Assembly: GCA_031277075.1 (NCBI GenBank)
Contig: JAISLV010000015.1
Span: forward strand, 1-13,615
DNA length: 13,615 nt
Source: Endomicrobium sp.
GTDB lineage: Bacteria; Elusimicrobiota; Endomicrobiia; Endomicrobiales; Endomicrobiaceae
Direction: 5' to 3'
Numbering within the stretch: the first letter of the stretch is position 1; the number at the start of each line of letters is the position of its first letter. The position numbers and the translations under genes are program-made. Of the stretch, positions 12,914 to 13,615 are shown piece after piece. The notes below the pieces were generated by a model that saw only the letters and a list, made by a program, of their open reading frames with translations, had not been told where the DNA came from and did not search any database.

Positions 12914-12947
12914 TAACGACAACGGCAAACAGCAGATACTGAAAGAG

Positions 12948-12968
12948 ACCCTGAAACAAGTTCAGGGT
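12948..12968. repeat. third 21-nt hairpin repeat
   Basis: ACCCTGAA and TTCAGGGT form a perfect 8-bp stem with loop ACAAG. Compared with the copies at 12835 and 12885, two stem positions changed on both sides (TT/AA, TA/TA, CC/GG), so pairing is kept. A truncated ATACTGAA unit lies just before it (12935-12942). Confidence 0.8.
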
Positions 12969-13037
12969 GACGCTTCGCGTCAGTTTTGGGCGACGCGTTC
13001 GCGTCAGTTTTGGGTGACACATTTGCGTCAGTTTTGT
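12967..13037. repeat. 24-bp tandem repeat, three units
   Basis: Units begin at 12967 (23 bp, one base missing), 12990 and 13014, each ending in GCGTCAGTTTTG. The first holds TGACGC/GCGTCA with a 3-nt loop, the second GACGCG/CGCGTC; the third is more decayed (TGACAC...GCGTCA). A fourth, separate unit is at 12616-12639. The array is followed by ATGACAGACAT, as is the lone unit. Confidence 0.75.
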
Positions 13038-13055
13038 ATGACAGACATATTTTTC

Positions 13056-13103
13056 CCTTTTCGCCGTTGCCTTTGCTGTTAAATTCCCCTTTTACAAAAA
13101 GGG
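13056..13103. repeat. partial copy C of the 150-bp element
   Basis: The first 48 bases of the element recur, offset 601 from copy A and including seven bases (CCTTTTC) to the left that copy A shares but copy B lacks. The palindrome is damaged to CCCCTTTTACAAAAAGGG (13086-13103), after which similarity ends. No gene lies in 12391-13163; apart from the repeats I see nothing else there. Confidence 0.75.
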
Positions 13104-13163
13104 AAATTAACGGCTTTGTGGAATGCTATCATAAAAAGACAGTTTTTAGAGACGTCCCTTTAC

Positions 13164-13615
13164 TTATACGTCGCCGTGCGCTATCATTTCGCTTATTTCT
13201 TTTCTTAGAGCTATAAATTCAGGGTCGTCTTTTATGTCTAGCGCGCGCTCATATGGAAAATAGACGGGAATTTCCGCCTTAATTCTTCCGGGGTTTGAAT
13301 CCATAACATAAACTCTCTGCGACAAAAAAACGGCTTCCTCTATGTCGTGCGTCACAAAAATTACCGTAGCTTTTTCTTCTTTCCAAATACGGCGCATTAA
13401 AAGCTGCATAGAAGATTTTGTCTGCGGGTCTAGCGCGCCGAAAGGTTCGTCCATAAGCAAAACTTCCGGGCTGTTAGCCAAAGCTCTAGCTATTGCAACG
13501 CGCTGTTTCATTCCGCCTGACAATTCTTTGGGATAGGCGTTTCTAAATTTTGTAAGACCTACTTTGTCCAAATACTTTTCTGTGATTTTTGCTCTTACGT
13601 CTTTTGGCATATTTC
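13164..13615 (-). CDS. ABC transporter ATP-binding protein, nitrate/sulfonate/taurine type (C-terminal part)
   Basis: The frame runs out of the right edge, so about 149 C-terminal residues are seen and the Walker A motif lies outside the window. Visible motifs are the signature LSGGMKQRVAIARAL, Walker B VLLMDEP with the D-loop GALDPQTK, and the switch histidine in VIFVTHDIEEAVFLS. The C-terminal tail (NPGRIKAEIPV...DDPEFIALRKEISEMI) is typical of the NitT/TauT subfamily (SsuB, TauB, NrtD-like) that drives import of nitrate, sulfonates, thiamine precursors or similar small solutes; the substrate cannot be chosen from this part. The protein acts at the inner face of the cytoplasmic membrane with a permease and a binding protein that must lie to the right. 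The methionine at 13608-13610 is internal, not the start. The repeat island lies directly downstream. Confidence 0.9.
   Translation of the reverse strand, partial: NMPKDVRAKITEKYLDKVGLTKFRNAYPKELSGGMKQRVAIARALANSPEVLLMDEPFGALDPQTKSSMQLLMRRIWKEEKATVIFVTHDIEEAVFLSQRVYVMDSNPGRIKAEIPVYFPYERALDIKDDPEFIALRKEISEMIAHGDV

Noticed and set aside
12429..13103. CRISPR-like array
   Set aside because: Repeats are of several kinds, nested and adjoining, with no regular repeat-spacer alternation and no cas gene in the window.
12986..13216. plus-strand open frame of 76 codons across the repeat island
   Set aside because: It is made of the 24-bp tandem units and overlaps the ABC ATPase gene antisense; no ribosome-binding site and no family-like sequence.

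Overview
The window is an AT-rich bacterial segment with tightly packed genes, nearly all on the minus strand. It carries six intact or near-intact conserved genes, two genes cut by the window edges, one very large envelope protein, one small unrecognised membrane protein, a decayed ankyrin gene and a 0.65 kb island of nested repeats. Purine-rich ribosome-binding sites, an undecaprenyl-diphosphatase and many exported or membrane proteins point to a bacterium. The giant, low-complexity-free secreted protein, together with simple ankyrin debris and hairpin repeats, recalls Elusimicrobiota (Endomicrobium-like) or Omnitrophota genomes. That taxonomic guess is inference from recall and is only weakly supported.

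Layout, left to right. 1-451 (+): the 3' part of a DJ-1/PfpI gene whose last codons lie inside a repeat array. 437-600: 8-bp word array plus C and G homopolymers in a convergent gap. 605-3440 (-): a three-gene operon, in transcription order a membrane-anchored flavodoxin, a PHP-phosphoesterase/APH-kinase fusion, and an AlkD-type DNA glycosylase (20-bp gap, then a 4-bp ATGA overlap). 3538-9351 (-): a 1937-residue exported multi-module protein. 9383-9853 (-): a 156-residue membrane protein with a strong near-leaderless promoter and a terminator hairpin holding its own stop codon, directly upstream of the giant gene. 9886-10919 (-): uppP and a small DUF1232 membrane protein, overlapping by one base. 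10969-11232 (+): ankyrin-repeat remnant. 11299-12390 (-): an EutH-type ethanolamine permease without other eut genes. 12391-13163: repeat island with no gene. 13164-13615 (-): the C-terminal part of a nitrate/taurine-type ABC transporter ATPase.

The conserved genes have ordinary jobs: cell-wall lipid-carrier recycling (UppP), alkylation repair (AlkD), ethanolamine uptake (EutH) and import of a small anion or sulfonate-like solute (ABC). The least explained parts are the giant protein, which joins a TraB/TIKI/ChaN-like module, an internal lipoprotein-like signal, an alpha/alpha-toroid-like module and a helical C-terminal region; the PHP-kinase fusion; and the repeat island, in which three 21-nt hairpins differ in their stems by compensating base changes.
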